Positions 26,801 through 40,200 of a stretch of DNA of 64,000 nt are shown here, piece by piece (position 1 is the first letter of the stretch; each line of letters begins with the position of its first letter). Source of the stretch: Linnemannia schmuckeri. Taxonomy: Eukaryota; Mortierellomycota; Mortierellomycetes; Mortierellales; Mortierellaceae. The position numbers and the translations under genes were made by a program. Where the stretch lies: NCBI GenBank assembly GCA_029449235.1, contig JANATG010000013.1, positions 496,001 to 560,000 of the forward strand. The letters run 5' to 3'. A model generated the notes under the pieces. It was given only the letters and a program-made list of their open reading frames with translations, searched no databases and was not told where the DNA came from.

Positions 26801-28153
26801 CCATGATACTCCTCCACCAACGGACTGTAGGGCTAGCGCAGGCGAGCGAACAGGAAGCGGCGCTATGGTCGCACAAGTATGCCGTTTTGTTATCTCTCAC
26901 ACCTCCTCTTCCTCACACCTTCCATTTCCTCTGGTTCTCTTTTTTTGATATTCAAAAGCAAAGGGTAACGAGCCAATGATGAGACTCCTTTGCCTCTTCT
27001 TCAGCCAACCGAAAGGTTATAATAAAATGAAGGCTCTCTCACGGAAAGGAGACATGACTGAAAGGGCTTGAGTATGCTTGTGTCTTCCAATCAAAACGGG
27101 ACATGACGCGAGGATAGGACATAACAGAGAAGGTCTTTGGTTCTTGTTGGGTGATTTACTTTTCCACAGACACGCAACTGTCAAGGATGCTCATAAGAGG
27201 GCAATGGGCGATGTCCGTCCTCTTACCTGTCAGCATCTTCTTCTTCCTCCTTCTCTTTTGTTTGTTGTCAATGTATTTTTATTTGGACTGCTTCGCTCCC
27301 TCGTTTGGTCATTTCGTTCCGCTCGTTTTTTGCTCACTCGGTCCATCATTGCTCGATTCACGTTGTTGATTACATTCGTGACGGCTTACAATGCATTGGA
27401 CGGGCGGAGGAACGAAGAGAAAAACGCGATCGAATAATTTAATTTGGAAATGGCAGGGCAGGGTAGGGCAGGACATGGGCCCCTGAGCCAAAGGATTATG
27501 AAAATGGGCGAACCAGAGGGCGGAGTCGCGCCCCCTCTGTGCATCTGTTGGGCCAGGAATATCTTCCATGCCGACACAGCCAGCCAATCGACCCTACTTT
27601 TCCCCCTTTATTTTTTTTTTATTTTCGACGCTAGGGAGAGGAGAAAAATGAGATCGAAATTATTTTTGCTTCATTCTCTCATCCGGTCTAACAATCATCC
27701 TACTGCTTGGCAAGCGTGTCCACACTTTTCTGCCGTTTTATTCGATCTTTTTTTGCTGTTCACTGTATTCGGCATCTGTCAATCATTTATGATCTATGCT
27801 ACGTTTGCCTTAGAAGGAAGCGCAAGAGTTCTTTGAGCATAGACAGTGGTTAGGTTAGTCGAAAAAAAAAGGATAGACGGAGTAAGAAAGGCGACAGGGT
27901 TGAAGGTGAAAGGGTAGAAGTGGTGTGTACATTCTGTGTGACACTATAGTTGTCTTTTCCTGTGCAAACCGAAAAGGCCGAGCACTCTGAAGAAACAACG
28001 TAAACATAAACAACAACTTCGGAAGGCTTCCAACTGGCTTAGAGCCGATGGTGCAACAAACAAAAAATACACAACAACCTGGCAATGTCGACCATGGGTC
28101 TACATGTCGTCCCTTGTGAACAGAACTAGTGTACAAGAGAGTGAATGTGTTTG

Positions 28154-28155
<2 letters not shown>

Positions 28156-28185
<30 letters not shown>
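28156..28185. repeat. T30 homopolymer
   Basis: An uninterrupted run of 30 T in gene-free DNA. Confidence 0.93.
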
Positions 28186-29287
28186 CGTTTGATAGACATT
28201 CCAGAGGTATCCCTTACACATACACCTTTGACATAATGCTGAAATGAGCCTTGAATTTTTTTCTTCTACTCGACAGCATGTTTGCTCGTGTTTGCGCAGG
28301 GTTGGGCTATTTTGTTCTTTACTCGAATAGTACAGAGGCCTGTGTCTTCTCTTTGTGTCCAGATGGTCTTTCGAAAGAAAGAGCGGACACCTATTCCGAG
28401 AAAAGATTACGAGCAGCTTGCATTAAAGATGTATTAGCGCCAACTCTAGTCAAGGGAAATTAGAATTGTGGCAACGATGAGACGGAAATGGAGTTGGTGA
28501 GAAAAACGCGCCCATTCCAATTTGCTACTAGCGCGTTTGGATGTGTGTTAGTCTCGACCTCGACCGCCCGCTTGGTTTACTTCCTTCCTTTTCTCTGTGC
28601 ATCTTTTCTACTGCAATTGAAGAGTACAAATGATAAGCATTGGCGCAGCGTGTGGCATAGCTGGTTTACATTAGTGGGCTGGATGCATGGGAAGGACAGA
28701 AGGAGGGAATAGGGGCGAAGAAGCACTAATGCATGTCATAACCACAAACTGGGCATGATGCGGCTTGTGAAAAAAGGAAGAATGATTCATGATTCATGGG
28801 TGACGATTCTTTCCGAGACAATCCCATGGAATAAAAGGACAAAGGATTGCAGTTTCGATGGATGGTACAGTCTGAGTTCTGAACAACAGTGTGTGAGAAT
28901 AATAATGAAAAGTGAAATGAAAAGTATGTGACTCGAAGGAGGTAAATTACTATGACCCATGGGCATGGGGGTTAAGACAAGCATCGCAACTGAAGAATTT
29001 AATTTTTTTTGTTGGGACAAGATTTCTGAGCCATTGCGCCCACATTCTTCCTTCTCTTCTTTCATAACTCTCATTTCTCACAATTCCGGATGAGAAAGGG
29101 GATGGGTGAATGCAGATTTCTCTGTCATATGGAAGCTGAACACTAAGACGAACATCGATATTGAGCAATCGGATAGATAGCGTTTTTTATTTTCATGTTT
29201 TTGAATGAACCATGTGCTGGCTGGCTGGCTGGCATGGACCTTATTTTTTGCTGTTCTTATTCATCGCTGTTGTTGTCATAGTAAATC

Positions 29288-29415
29288 ATTTTTTTTTATT
29301 TTATTTTTTTTTTTTTTTTATTTTTTTTTTTCATGATTTTCAATCTCCACAATGGAACGCCCAATTGACCAGTGTGGCCGATGAACCTTTTTTTTTTTTT
29401 TTTTTTTTTTTTTTT
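29288..29415. repeat. Paired T-rich tracts
   Basis: A T-rich stretch broken by single A residues (about 29288-29331) is followed after 56 bp of ordinary sequence by an uninterrupted T28 (29388-29415). Confidence 0.85.
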
Positions 29416-31789
29416 CATCTTCCAACCCCCCAAATCCTTTGAATGACAAAAGTGCTCCTATTGTCTGTAGGGACACGGAAATGAGAAATACGATCCCAAT
29501 ACCCATTCCTTCCTCCCCTTTTTCCTTTCTTCTATTTTATTTCTCCACTTTGACGTGTGGTCGATCAGCCGCGCACTTTTTTTTAGATTCGAAATAGAAC
29601 TGTTGGATCTCTCTCTCTGTCCTCCTTTCTTGTGATTTATTCGGTCTGCTCGCTAACCGTCTTTACGGTTGGATAGTAATGAAGAAAAAAGTCTCGATCG
29701 CCACGTTGATTCGCCAAGAGAATCAACATCAGCAACCAGCAGCGACAACAACAACGACAAAGCCTGTTAACGTCCTTCCGCTGTGTCTACACTTGAAAAC
29801 AACAACGGTAACCGAACTAGTCCATCAATTTTCTTGCTGACAAGTTAATATTAAACACAGGAGCAAGGACAAGGCCCAGAATCACAGGCCCCCTTCCATT
29901 CCTGGTTCTCCATTTTGAATATGCGCAGGTGCAGCGCCGTGGCAGGGTAAGGGTAAGAGTAGAGGATAGAGAAAGAGAGAGGACTTGACATATGCCTGTA
30001 CCCTCTCACCTTCATGCCTCCTTCTTGCAAATATGAGCTTTTTTGTTTTGCTTTGTTTGTTTTTTGTGTGCTTTCTGTTGGAGAGTTGTAGATATTATTT
30101 GATGCACGGCGGCAGAAAAATATTGTGATCGCGATGGATAATAACGGAAATGAAAAGGAGAGGCCGAAAGGGAGAGACAGACAGAGACAGAAGAACAGAA
30201 CTGAGGGAGAGACACAATAGGATATAGGATGAGAGGGAGGAAGGAGTACGACATAATTGAAAGAGGAAAAGAGAGTCTTTCACCTGCATGGCAAAATTGT
30301 CAGCCTGTGAGCGCATAAAGTGTATTGTCAGTAGATATAATAAGCTGACAATACGCATAGTCATCCTAGAGTACGGACTAGTGAGGACTTGCAAACGTAG
30401 CCAGAAAGTATATACTTTTTTGACAGGAGGCAACAGAAGGCGATCTATTTCAGATTAAAAAGAGGGGCTTGCGAGTGGTACCTTGCGAGTTGTCGATTGT
30501 CGATTGTCGATTTGTCGGTTTGTCACAAAAAAAAAAAGAGATTACGACGCAGTAAATGAGTAAAGGTAAAAACCCGCAATTGGTACCCTCCTGGCTGCCT
30601 CCTCCCAACCACTCACCGGCTCTCTATTGTCGAGCACGCAAGCAACGTGCAGTGTAAGTAAGCGCCCCTGTTTTTATACCTCACTTTTCCTCCTACTGCT
30701 CATCCCTGCTGGTCCCCCTGATTCAACCACTCTTTTTGGTCTCAGACAGTCAGCGGATTGATGGTACCTTTTTTTCATATCTGATGCAAAACGCTAACGG
30801 TGATAGGCACCAGTCATCAAGTCATCTGCTTCACATTCATCAATCACCTACTCGCTCTTACACACAAACTGTGTACCTTTTGTCAACGTAAACACTTTCT
30901 TTTCGCCTTTTTGTGGATTCTATTATGAACGGGGTCTAGTTGACGTTGTTAAAATGGTCCCCTCCCTCCTTTCGTTATCCTTCAAGCGGAGATGGTTCAA
31001 TTGATTAAAACGAAGGAGCTACAAACAAACCCCTGCCAACCTTGTTCATCAAAAGAAGAGATGGCTAGACAAGCCAATTGGTATTTGCTCTAGTATTCAT
31101 AATAATAAATGGAGGGAAAATGTGTGTGTGGGACCAAAACAGATAGGAGGGAGAGGAGAGGAGTCTTGACGGACAGATAGAGAGAGAGAAGGAGGGAGAT
31201 TAGACAGTGTTTAACGTGAAATGAAATGAAATATGAAAAAAAGGGTGGGTTCGAGTTCAATGTCCCGTCAAAGTGTACACACTATTCATTTCAGTTGCAA
31301 AGGAGAGAGGGTGGGGTTTATCAAGTCAGGCAAAAACAGACAGGCAGACAGACGAGCTGGCCCATCCACAGACATCCAAGTGGCTCTCTTCATTGTTATT
31401 TATTTCATAGTACACTCGCCCATTGACGATGTTGTTTACTGCTCTTTGAGTATCTCGAAGTGACTTGGGATGAAAGGGAGAAGAGAGTGAGAAAAGAAAG
31501 AGAAAAAGAAAGGAAGCGAAGCTTGCTCTCATTTATTTTGCTATCTGTTTTGTCTGATGCTATTTTATGTCCTTCTCTATGGGTGTCGATAAGAGTCGCG
31601 ATTGAATACCAGTTATTCTGTCCATTGAATGACAGCAACAATAATAAACAATCCAGAGAGAGATCCTACCCATTCCCCTATCCATCCGAGTAGCTACTTC
31701 ATTTTATTTTACATTATTTTATTTTATTTTATTCATTCAATTTTCATTCATTTCGTTTGTTTTCTTTACACGATCCTGAAGCCACCGGC

Positions 31790-33786
31790 GAATGAAGGTT
31801 TAGTGACCCTGACCACCCATCCACTCACCTCCTTCCCTCCCTTTCCGCACTCTTTCCTAATATCATTTAAAAACCAACAACCGCCTGCCCCTCCAACCGC
31901 TCCTTTTTTCCTTTTTTTTTCTCTCTTTTTCTTCACTCCTCTTTCCTCCATCGTTCCGCCCTTGTTTATAGCCCTCCACCTTCTCTTTGCTTTTTTTTTG
32001 TTCATTTCCTTTCCTTTCCTTTCCTTTGCTCGCTCTTTTGCCTCACAGATCTACCTTCCTCTTTCATATTCCTGAATCGGTTCTCCTTTTCTCTTCCTCT
32101 CTCGATACCCGTTCTCGAAACACATACATTTTCACGCAACCCTCTCCACATACCTCGCACACACACACATTTTCACCCTGTCACAACAATCCCTGACAAT
32201 CCTTGTCACTTTTCCTCTCAAACCTAACGACAAGCTAACAAACAACAAATACCGTTGGACAATTACTCCTCCTTGGTTGTAAGTCTCACGTTCAGTACTT
32301 CCCTTGTCCAGCACTCGCACACTCGGCTCTCTGTACCCTGTTTCTTCAGCCCTATCTTTCTCGCTCACCTAAGCTCTCCACACTCATCACCCACACACCA
32401 TACATTCTTAACATCAAAGTGCTCCCCTTTTCTCCAATCTTGCACATATCCAACTCACACGTATTTGCTTACAATTTGCTCCCTTCCGCTGCTGCTTCTG
32501 TTGCTTTCTTCCTCTCTTTTCCGGCTGCATCTCCAAATATACACCATTGATATACATATCTTTTTTTCTTTCGTTCCGCCACCTGCAGCCCTTTCGCTCT
32601 TTTTCTCTCTCCAGCCCTACAATACAAATAGAACGCCCTCTTTTGTTCCCACTCAGCACTCCGAGGTTTCCTCCTTCCTTCCAACAGCAGCAGCAGTTAC
32701 GGGCAGCAAACCGACCTCACAATACTCAACATTACACACACGCTTCCCACCATCCTCTTTCTTCCCTCTCTCAAACTCAAATTGGATTGACGGCACAGGA
32801 GTTCCCTAAAAAAATCAAAATTTCTTATCATAATCCATCTCGTGTGCTTTTTTGTTTGTTGAGAGGGTGGATTGTGTTGGCGTCCCTTTTAATGTTCGCC
32901 GTTCTTCCTTCCACTCTTCATATCAACAGCCTAAGTACCCACACTTTCACACACAAGGAGAGAGTCGTGCTCTTTTTTTTTTTTTTTTTTTTTTTTTTGC
33001 TAGTTTCTATTCGCTCGCTACTGTTGCTATTGTGCCACAACACAATCGGTACCCGTTCATTTTTTTTGTTTTCTTGTCGTTGGATTTTCATGCCAGCCCA
33101 CTCGTTTATACACCTGTTAATGAAAGAGTGAGAAAGAGGAAAGCTTGAAAAATCACAGATGCAGCTACTTCATGCATTTTTCATGGATTGCTTTATCCTG
33201 ACCGTGGGTAAAAAGCAATGATGAGTAGACGCAAGATAGGGAAGGAGAGGTAATGCCCATGGTATCGGGGGCACAAAAGGAAGAGGGCCATGGAAGGGAT
33301 TAATAGAAGGACGTGGAACTCTCATGAGAGAACGAGAAAGAGGCTGCAGGGAAACCTGGACAGAACCTTAATAGCCCTGCGACATGTCCTTTTCATTGCT
33401 CCCCTTTTTTCTCTTATTGTATGTGGTCATCTGACGATAAATAATAGGAGAAAGAGACAAGAGTTCCTAGTCATCCGTGGGAGAATTACACAGAAAGAGT
33501 TATTCAAGCTGACAGCTTGTCAGTTTGAGCAGCTCTGTTCTCTTTTCATTCTTTTTTGTCTTTTTTGTGCCATTAGCGAGTGGAGAGGTAATTTTGGTCG
33601 CGTGTGAGTGAAATGTACCTTTTGTTAACGTACTTCTCCTTCTTCTCCCTCCTTTCTTTTCCCTCGTCCCTTTAGCCCCGACACACCTCAAACCCCACGT
33701 TACTCGTCGTCGCCCCCCCTTTTTTTTGTTTATTTATCCCCACCGAAAAGGATCACATCTCCTTACACGTAAATCATATAGCAAAA
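31790..33786 (+). promoter_or_regulatory. Pyrimidine-rich upstream region of the pseudokinase gene
   Basis: C/T-rich plus strand, densest at 31790-32130, 32290-32760 and 33630-33735, with a T26 run at 32973-32998 between. A leader intron could join a distal leader to the ATG at 33787, but I cannot prove splice sites. The frames within are low-complexity. Confidence 0.45.
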
Positions 33787-36412
33787 ATGACTGTACCAGT
33801 AACACCCATCGACCAGAGCATCCTACAGATCCTCCAGCAGTCAGCACCCCTGATCCCCTTTGAAGAGCTCACTCACCTCATCTTTGACGCCCATATCCCC
33901 GGTCGGTTCGGCACCATCCACACAGGACGCTGGAAGGAGCACGATGTTGAGATTCGAGAACCCTTTGGCGACCTTGCAACGATCGAGCGCGAGGTCCGTC
34001 TTCTCTACAAGCTCGGCAGCTCATGCCCGCAGATCGTCCATCTCTACGGATACACCATCGACCCCCATAGCTCTATCGCCTACCTCGTCGTTCAGCACAA
34101 CGAACACGGCTCACTGCACTCGTACCTCGCCAACTTCCACGCCCACTTGACCTGGCCTGATCGGTATAACCTCGCCATGGATATTGCGCTTGGTCTCCGC
34201 TATATTCACTACAAGGGATACCGCCACCGTCATCTCCACTCGGCCAGCATCCTGATTGACACTAACGGATCGGCAGTTCTGTCTGACTTTGGATCAACAC
34301 GCGATTCTGAAGTCCTTTCCTCCCGGGAACACCCTCCCCGCATGGGATACATTGCCCCCGAACGACTCACCAAGAACGGCACCCGTTACTCGATCGAATG
34401 TGATATCTACTCGCTGGGCATGGTCTTTTGGGAGATATCGAGCGGACGCCCACCATTTGACCATCTCATTGCATCCTGTAGCCTGGAAGACGGGACCATG
34501 ATGAGCTTGGCCCAGAACATTGTCTCGGGTCGTCGAGAGCGCCACGTCGAGGGCACCGACCCGATTTTTGAGGACCTTTATACCCGCTGTTGGCACTCTG
34601 ATCCTTTGGAGCGTCCTTCGATTGATTGGATTATTCAGACGCTTGGTGTACTTCTGAAGCAACCCTCTGGTTCTCTTAGCCGTCTCATTGAAAACTTGAG
34701 TCTCGGTAAGCTTTTTTGCTCCTTGTTAAAACATACCTGTACCATTGATGCATAAGATGCTCTTTTCTGATGCTTTATCGACGAGACATTTGGAAAAAGG
34801 ATAATGAGGGAAGGAAAGGAGAGAAAGGCGGGGTTTTTTGTCACTAATGATTTCCGCCCACGGTATTAACTCTGTCTCTACGACGCCCAATCTTCCCGCT
34901 TTTTGTCTTGTCTCCAACCTATCATTAGAAGAACAACCTAAAAAGCCCGCCTATTCCGCCAAGGCCTCCTCCCGCGACTCGCAAGGGTCCACAGCCTCCC
35001 GGTCAGTCAAGTCTTCCAGGTCGCATTCTATCGATAATGAGCGAGACCTTCCCAGCCCCATGCTCCGATCGCGCGAGTTGGTCATGTCCTCTCGAGAGTC
35101 GGAGTATGTTCCTCCTCACCCTCACCAGCACCAGCAGCACCAGCACCAGCAATATTCTCAGTATCCTCATCACCAACCAGTCATGCACTCGGCTCCCATC
35201 GCCCCACCTCCAGTGCCTCCCATGTCTAGTCGGAGAAAGACCTCGACTGTCTCTTCGATGGCCCCCTCCCTGCGGTCAATGTCGATCAGCAGTGGAAGCT
35301 CGACTGGATCTTCTAGTGGCGGAAACGGACCCATGATTCCTGCTCGGGACTCTAGACGCGTTTCGACTTTATCCTCTGTCAGTTCGATCGAGATTCCAAA
35401 GTACGATGTCCTGCCCAACAAACAGCGCAACCATCCCCAGACTCTCTGGGAAGCGGTCCAGGACGGCAATGTGGATTTTACGGAATGGTGTATTCTCAAC
35501 GGTGCTAGTCCCAACGGATTGATCTCGTTGCCCATGTACTCGATGCTCGCCGAGGTTGCGCCCATCCATGTTGCGTGCTTCTATCAGCCCATTAATCTGA
35601 TGGCGATCCTCAAGTGTCTCCAACAACACGGCGCCGTGATGCAGATGGTTACTACCATGACCCACCAGTCGGCCCTTCACATTGTTCTCGAGCACGCGAC
35701 CAACTACAAAGTCGCATTGGAAGTCTGCAGCTTCTTGATCCTGGAATGCCATCTCAGCGTGAACGATCAGGACAACCGTGGTGTGACACCTTTTCACAAG
35801 TTTCTCAAGAACCCCCATCTCAGTGGTCGTCAATCCGTCGCCGGGTCAGAGCTGTTTGTCCTCCTTCGCGAACGTGGTGAGGCCAACTTGAACTTGGAAT
35901 CCTTCCACGAGGGCAACTCTCTCGGCATGGCTGCACGGTATCTCCGCGTCGATTTGGTCAAGCTCTTCCTGCTCACCGACCTCTCCTGCTCCGACCCTCG
36001 CAGTTTGGGATATGCTCTGGCTCAGGTCGAGGCACCCCTGGGCGAGAACAGACCCTCAAAATCAGCACAGGATCTGTGCCGTTCGATCCTGATGGAATGG
36101 ACGGGCGAACGTGGCGAGTCCAAGCGGATTGCAATGGCCGAGCGGCTATTGGAACATCGTGGGATCTCGTTATCTACTCCCGGATCGCCCATGCTGAATT
36201 CTTCAGCACAACCACCCAAGGCGCGTAAACAGAGCATTGGCCTATTGGGGATCGGCAAATCCAAGAAGGCGTCCAAGGAGGAACTTGTCCCTGCTGTACC
36301 TTCCTTGCCGGCAGCCGTAGCAAACGAGGTCGATGTCGCGAGAAAGATCTTGCAGAGCACTGTTGCTAAGCAGCAAAAACTCAAGACTTTTATGGCCCAG
36401 TCTGGTTTCTAG
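33787..36412 (+). CDS. Predicted pseudokinase with ankyrin-like C-terminal region (800 aa)
   Basis: Two exons, 33787-34705 and 34929-36412, joined through a split Glu codon (SLEEQPKK). Residues 25-295 follow a protein kinase fold of tyrosine-kinase-like appearance: a Gly-rich loop remnant IPGRFGTIHTG (37-47), DFG (167-169), APE (190-192), and helix F DIYSLGMVFWEISSG. Catalytic residues are lost: the VAIK position reads VEIR (R57), and the HRD loop reads HRHLHSAS (147-154), so Asp becomes His, Lys becomes His and the metal-binding Asn becomes Ser. Phosphotransfer is unlikely; a scaffold or allosteric role is inferred. A disordered linker with a His/Gln-rich patch follows, then about 465-715 with ankyrin-like helices (TLWEAVQDGNVDFTEWCI, SALHIVLEHA, GVTPFHKFL, NSLGMAARYLRVDLVKLFLL). 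The partner is unknown. An AATAAA lies about 230 nt past the stop. Confidence 0.88.
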
Positions 36413-36643
36413 ATTCTTTTTCCTGCTGGTTTTTTTTTTCTGTAAATAGTTTTCCATTTATTTGTACACATCCTTCCTTTCACAAAGTTTACATACATAT
36501 ACAGACGTACCCATACACACACTCTCATAAACAGCATCTTACACCATAAGCAAACACATTTATATTACTTTGTAAGCATTGTCGTGTTGATGTTGGTTTG
36601 ATATTTGAGATGAGTACACTTCTTGAATTGATACAATCAAATC

Positions 36644-36649
36644 AATAAA
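36644..36649 (+). terminator. Polyadenylation signal AATAAA
   Basis: A perfect AATAAA about 230 nt after the stop of the pseudokinase gene. Confidence 0.5.
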
Positions 36650-37258
36650 AAAATGCTTATTTGTCTCGATCTACTCACTGATATTTTGATGACACGATCG
36701 ATGGAGCGAAGAGACGAGACGCGAGACGCGAAAGGATCAACCCCCCTTGCTGTCCGGGATCTCGCTAAGGATCAGCAAAGGCAGAAAAAAACAAAAAGGA
36801 AAACGAGTGAGTAATAGAGCGAACAGTGCGCATACACTCACGCTGTCATTTCTTTCTTTGTTATCGATGTCTGCGATCAGGTTTCGTTTTTGTCGTTTTT
36901 TTGTTGGGACTCGTATTTTTTTTTGAAGGACAAGACGGACAAAAAACGAGGATGGGTACGGGGGAAGTGCACGATGATGAAAGGTTCGCCTTCTTTCTTA
37001 ACCCTGTTGACATTTTTCCTTGACCACATTCTTTGTGCATCCATTGCATGCAGACAAGTCGTCCCTCTCTCTCCTCTTCCCTCCTCACTCCCCCTACTTT
37101 CCTATTACATTCATGTCAAAAAATAAGGTGGACGGAAAAAAAAATCAGGGTCAGGAACAAGGAGTGAAAAAAAGGACGTAATAGGAAAAGGGTTGTGGTT
37201 TTTGGATCCAATATTGCTATATGTTTTGTTGACACCATTCATGGAGAAGGGGAAGGGT

Positions 37259-37285
37259 ATGCATGCATGCATGCATGCATTGCAT
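37259..37285. repeat. (ATGC)n self-complementary microsatellite
   Basis: Tandem ATGC units, interrupted once near the end. The unit is self-complementary, so each strand can form a hairpin. Confidence 0.85.
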
Positions 37286-37930
37286 CCAATCCCTCATCAC
37301 ACTTTTCGTCCTTTCTTTCGTATCTGTACGTACACAAACAGAAACAAAACGGCAAGGGGTTGAAAAAAATGGGGAGGAAATCTTCCTTCCCTCTCTTCCT
37401 TCCTGCGTATTCTTCCCCTCTCCCTTCTTTCAATTTGTTTTCTTAAGGTAGACAGGGCTGATGCTCGTTGCTGTCATCGTGCTTGTCTGCTTGTCTTTCT
37501 CCCATCGGTTTGTCTCCCTGTAACCGACTCATCTCCTATTCCAGGCAGGGACAGGACGACTTAGCCTCCAAAAATGTTATCCGTCTTCCTCCTTCCTTTC
37601 CAGCAACCACCAACCACCCCTTACTATGTGTCTTACGGGATTCATCCTTTCCCCCGGCAGTGGTACAAAGCTAAAAAAGTTTCTAATCCTCCTACAACCA
37701 CCTCCATCCTTGATTCCCTTCTGCTCATCCTCCTCCGTGTCCTTTCTCAGGCTTCCCGCTGTTTTTATTTTCCTTTCCTTTCCTTTCCATAAACGGATGG
37801 TTTTCACGCGCATCCTATTTTACTTTTCTAGCCTCCTTCTTCCCTCTTACTGCCTTTCTTTACCCAAATCGAAAAAACCATTCATTTCGCGCGATGGTCG
37901 CCATCATCAAACAAAATTACATTTGAGATT

Positions 37931-37932
<2 letters not shown>

Positions 37933-37961
<29 letters not shown>
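37933..37961. repeat. T29 homopolymer
   Basis: An uninterrupted run of about 29 T in gene-free DNA. Confidence 0.9.
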
Positions 37962-37964
<3 letters not shown>

Positions 37965-38440
37965 GCCTTCTTTGCTGTCTCCTTTTGGTCACCAAAGGTT
38001 ATGGATGAATGTGCGCGAGTGAGTGTATGCGTGTGTTAGTGTGTGCGTGTGTATGGTGTGTGCTCGAACCCACAGCCCTTCCCCTTGATCTGGACATACA
38101 ACCTTACATGTACTGAATAGGAACACGGCAAGGGAATTGTAAAACCAAATGATGGTTAAAAATAACGCAAAAAGGCTGGACGAGGAGGACAAAGCCCTGG
38201 AACGACAAGGACGGAAACGCACAGGAAAGGGTGAAAAGGAAGGGTAAAGATGAAAGTGGGAAAAAAGCAACAAGGAAAAAAAAGGCTCTCTAGTGCTTAG
38301 TGATCGACAGTTGTTTCCAAGGTCAGGTTTGGAGCGAGAGATATAGGAGACAAAAAAGCCAAAAGTGAAACGGGAAAGAAGGAAAAAAAAAGGAGGGAAA
38401 ACAAGAAGCGAGACGGATAGGGCAAGTAAGACAGGATAAG

Positions 38441-38470
38441 GCAGGGCAAGGCAGGGCAAGGCAGGGCAAG
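38441..38470. repeat. GCAGGGCAAG, three tandem copies
   Basis: Three perfect copies of a 10-bp unit; it is G-rich on the plus strand. Confidence 0.9.
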
Positions 38471-40200
38471 AGAAAAAGAGGGTTGGGAAGGGGCGAATGC
38501 GCTTGAGCTTTATACTTCGTGCTTCGTGCTTAGGTTAGCAATGGCAGGGACAACAACAACGGCGCATCGCCATGATGAGCACACACACGCTCATACCATA
38601 AAAGAAAGGACGATTATTTTTCTTTCAGGAACCTACGCGGAGTGAATTAAGGGGGACGATGCAGCTCTGGGGAAAAAAAGCACTGCTTACTCTATTCAAT
38701 CTACCAGCCACGCCTTCGTTAACATGAACCCACTTGCTTGAATGTATTTTATGGGAAGCCACTTCAAGAAAAGGGAGAGACAAAAGTAATAAGGATGAAA
38801 GAGGAAGAGAGCGCGAGCCCAGATCACAAAATGTCAGGGGACAGGGGGAGCAGGGGTAAGAAGGAAAAGAAAAAAGGAATAGGGCCCAAAATAATATGGA
38901 GTTAAACAAAAGAGGACCAGCGTTTTGAATAGTCTCCGAAGGTACACATCTCGTGCATCCAAAGGACAAACCCCTTATTTTTCTTGCTTCTTTCCTTTCC
39001 TCGTCCATCCATTTCCTTGTATTCATTTCACATGCCCCTTCTATACAACGTATTCGCAACCGTTGACATCATATTCTTGCTAAACGGTTAGCCAGGAGAA
39101 TAGACAGCCTGTGTAATATTCTATACGTTTATGAACTGGGTTTGTGAGGATACAAGCCTCTTTACCACTATCTATTGGCCTCATAAAACTCTACCTTTGA
39201 TTGACAAAATGGGTGAGTAAGGAAAAAGCTCTCTCTTTTTTGGGGGTAACAAGACAAGATGAAGCTGCTTTGGTTGTTGTTATTGTTGTCACCCCGAACC
39301 CTAAAATATTTCCTTGTGGAACCTATTTGGCGGCAAGTGAAGAAAGGGTATCTCAATTCAATATGGGTCACTCCAGAGTTCTTTCTTTTTTCCTTTTCTT
39401 TCTTCGCCGTGAGAACTGGTCCTTGAACAGCGCCGCAACGATGTCCGATTAGCAATATTTTTATTGAGATGAGTATATGAAATTTGACTATCTATGTCCG
39501 TTTCATATCTCTTCTTCACGAGAAGCTGTATGATTCATAAGTCATTGATGGGATGAAGTGATATTCTTTTTCTCATCGACCGTTGTAACGTCTTCATTAG
39601 AAAAGGAGACAAGAAAGACTGAAAAGGATAGAAATAAATGTCTGTATTGTTTGTTGGGTCTGTAGAAATAACGGACAATGCGCATGTCCGACAAAGGTCA
39701 TTTGTTTGTGGAGGTTGGCCTAGCAATGCGCAGGAGGATGAAGGGGACGAAGGTTCGATGGAGCGAGGGGCGTAATCATTTTCTTCTCGTGTTCAGGTGA
39801 CAGTCTGTCGCTCTATAATGCGATCTGTCTGTCGATTGAGAGAGATGGATTGGCCATTCAATACTTTATATTCTGTCCATTCATTTTACTTCTTGGACAA
39901 AGTTGGACCCTGTGGCCTCCAGTTACCAATGCTCGTGCTCAACCCTGTGGGGTAATAATAATAACAACGAGGAAGCAATGGTGTAACGAATATCCAGTAG
40001 AAACGGCGGTGGACAATGGTGACGATGAATGGTCGTTGCTCTACTATCTACACATCGTAGTGTATCTGCCCATCTTTTTTTTTTTTTTTTGCCCTTTTTC
40101 AATCAATCTAGCAAAAAGTAAAGCACTATCGTTCCCGTTGTAATGGTTGCCTATTAGTTTTGTTTGTTTGTTTGAACACAATCATAAACAACAGACAACC

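Larger units (their letters stand above)
23266..31790. other. Large gene-free stretch
   Basis: About 8.5 kb with no supportable gene. Every open frame is short, without domain-like composition, and I cannot chain any by splice sites. It contains A22 (23642-23663), (AAAC)6 (23857-23880), T30 (28156-28185), a broken T-rich stretch (29288-29331), T28 (29388-29415) and scattered purine or pyrimidine blocks. An AATAAA at 23907-23912 might serve 7TM-B but is 640 nt past its stop. T-arm-like motifs were checked and do not fold as tRNA. Confidence 0.55.
36650..40200. other. Gene-free stretch with several simple repeats
   Basis: No supportable gene. It includes (GCAT)n palindromic repeats (37259-37285), a T29 run (37933-37961), a 10-bp tandem repeat (38441-38470) and purine-rich blocks at 38160-38420. 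Short frames are compositionally random. Confidence 0.55.

Noticed and set aside
31629..33131. Several Phe/Ser/Leu-rich frames
   Set aside because: Same C/T-tract effect; better explained as upstream region of the pseudokinase gene.
38060..38075. GGTTCGAGC on the minus strand, resembling a T arm
   Set aside because: Surroundings are GT/CA simple repeats and the stem does not pair.
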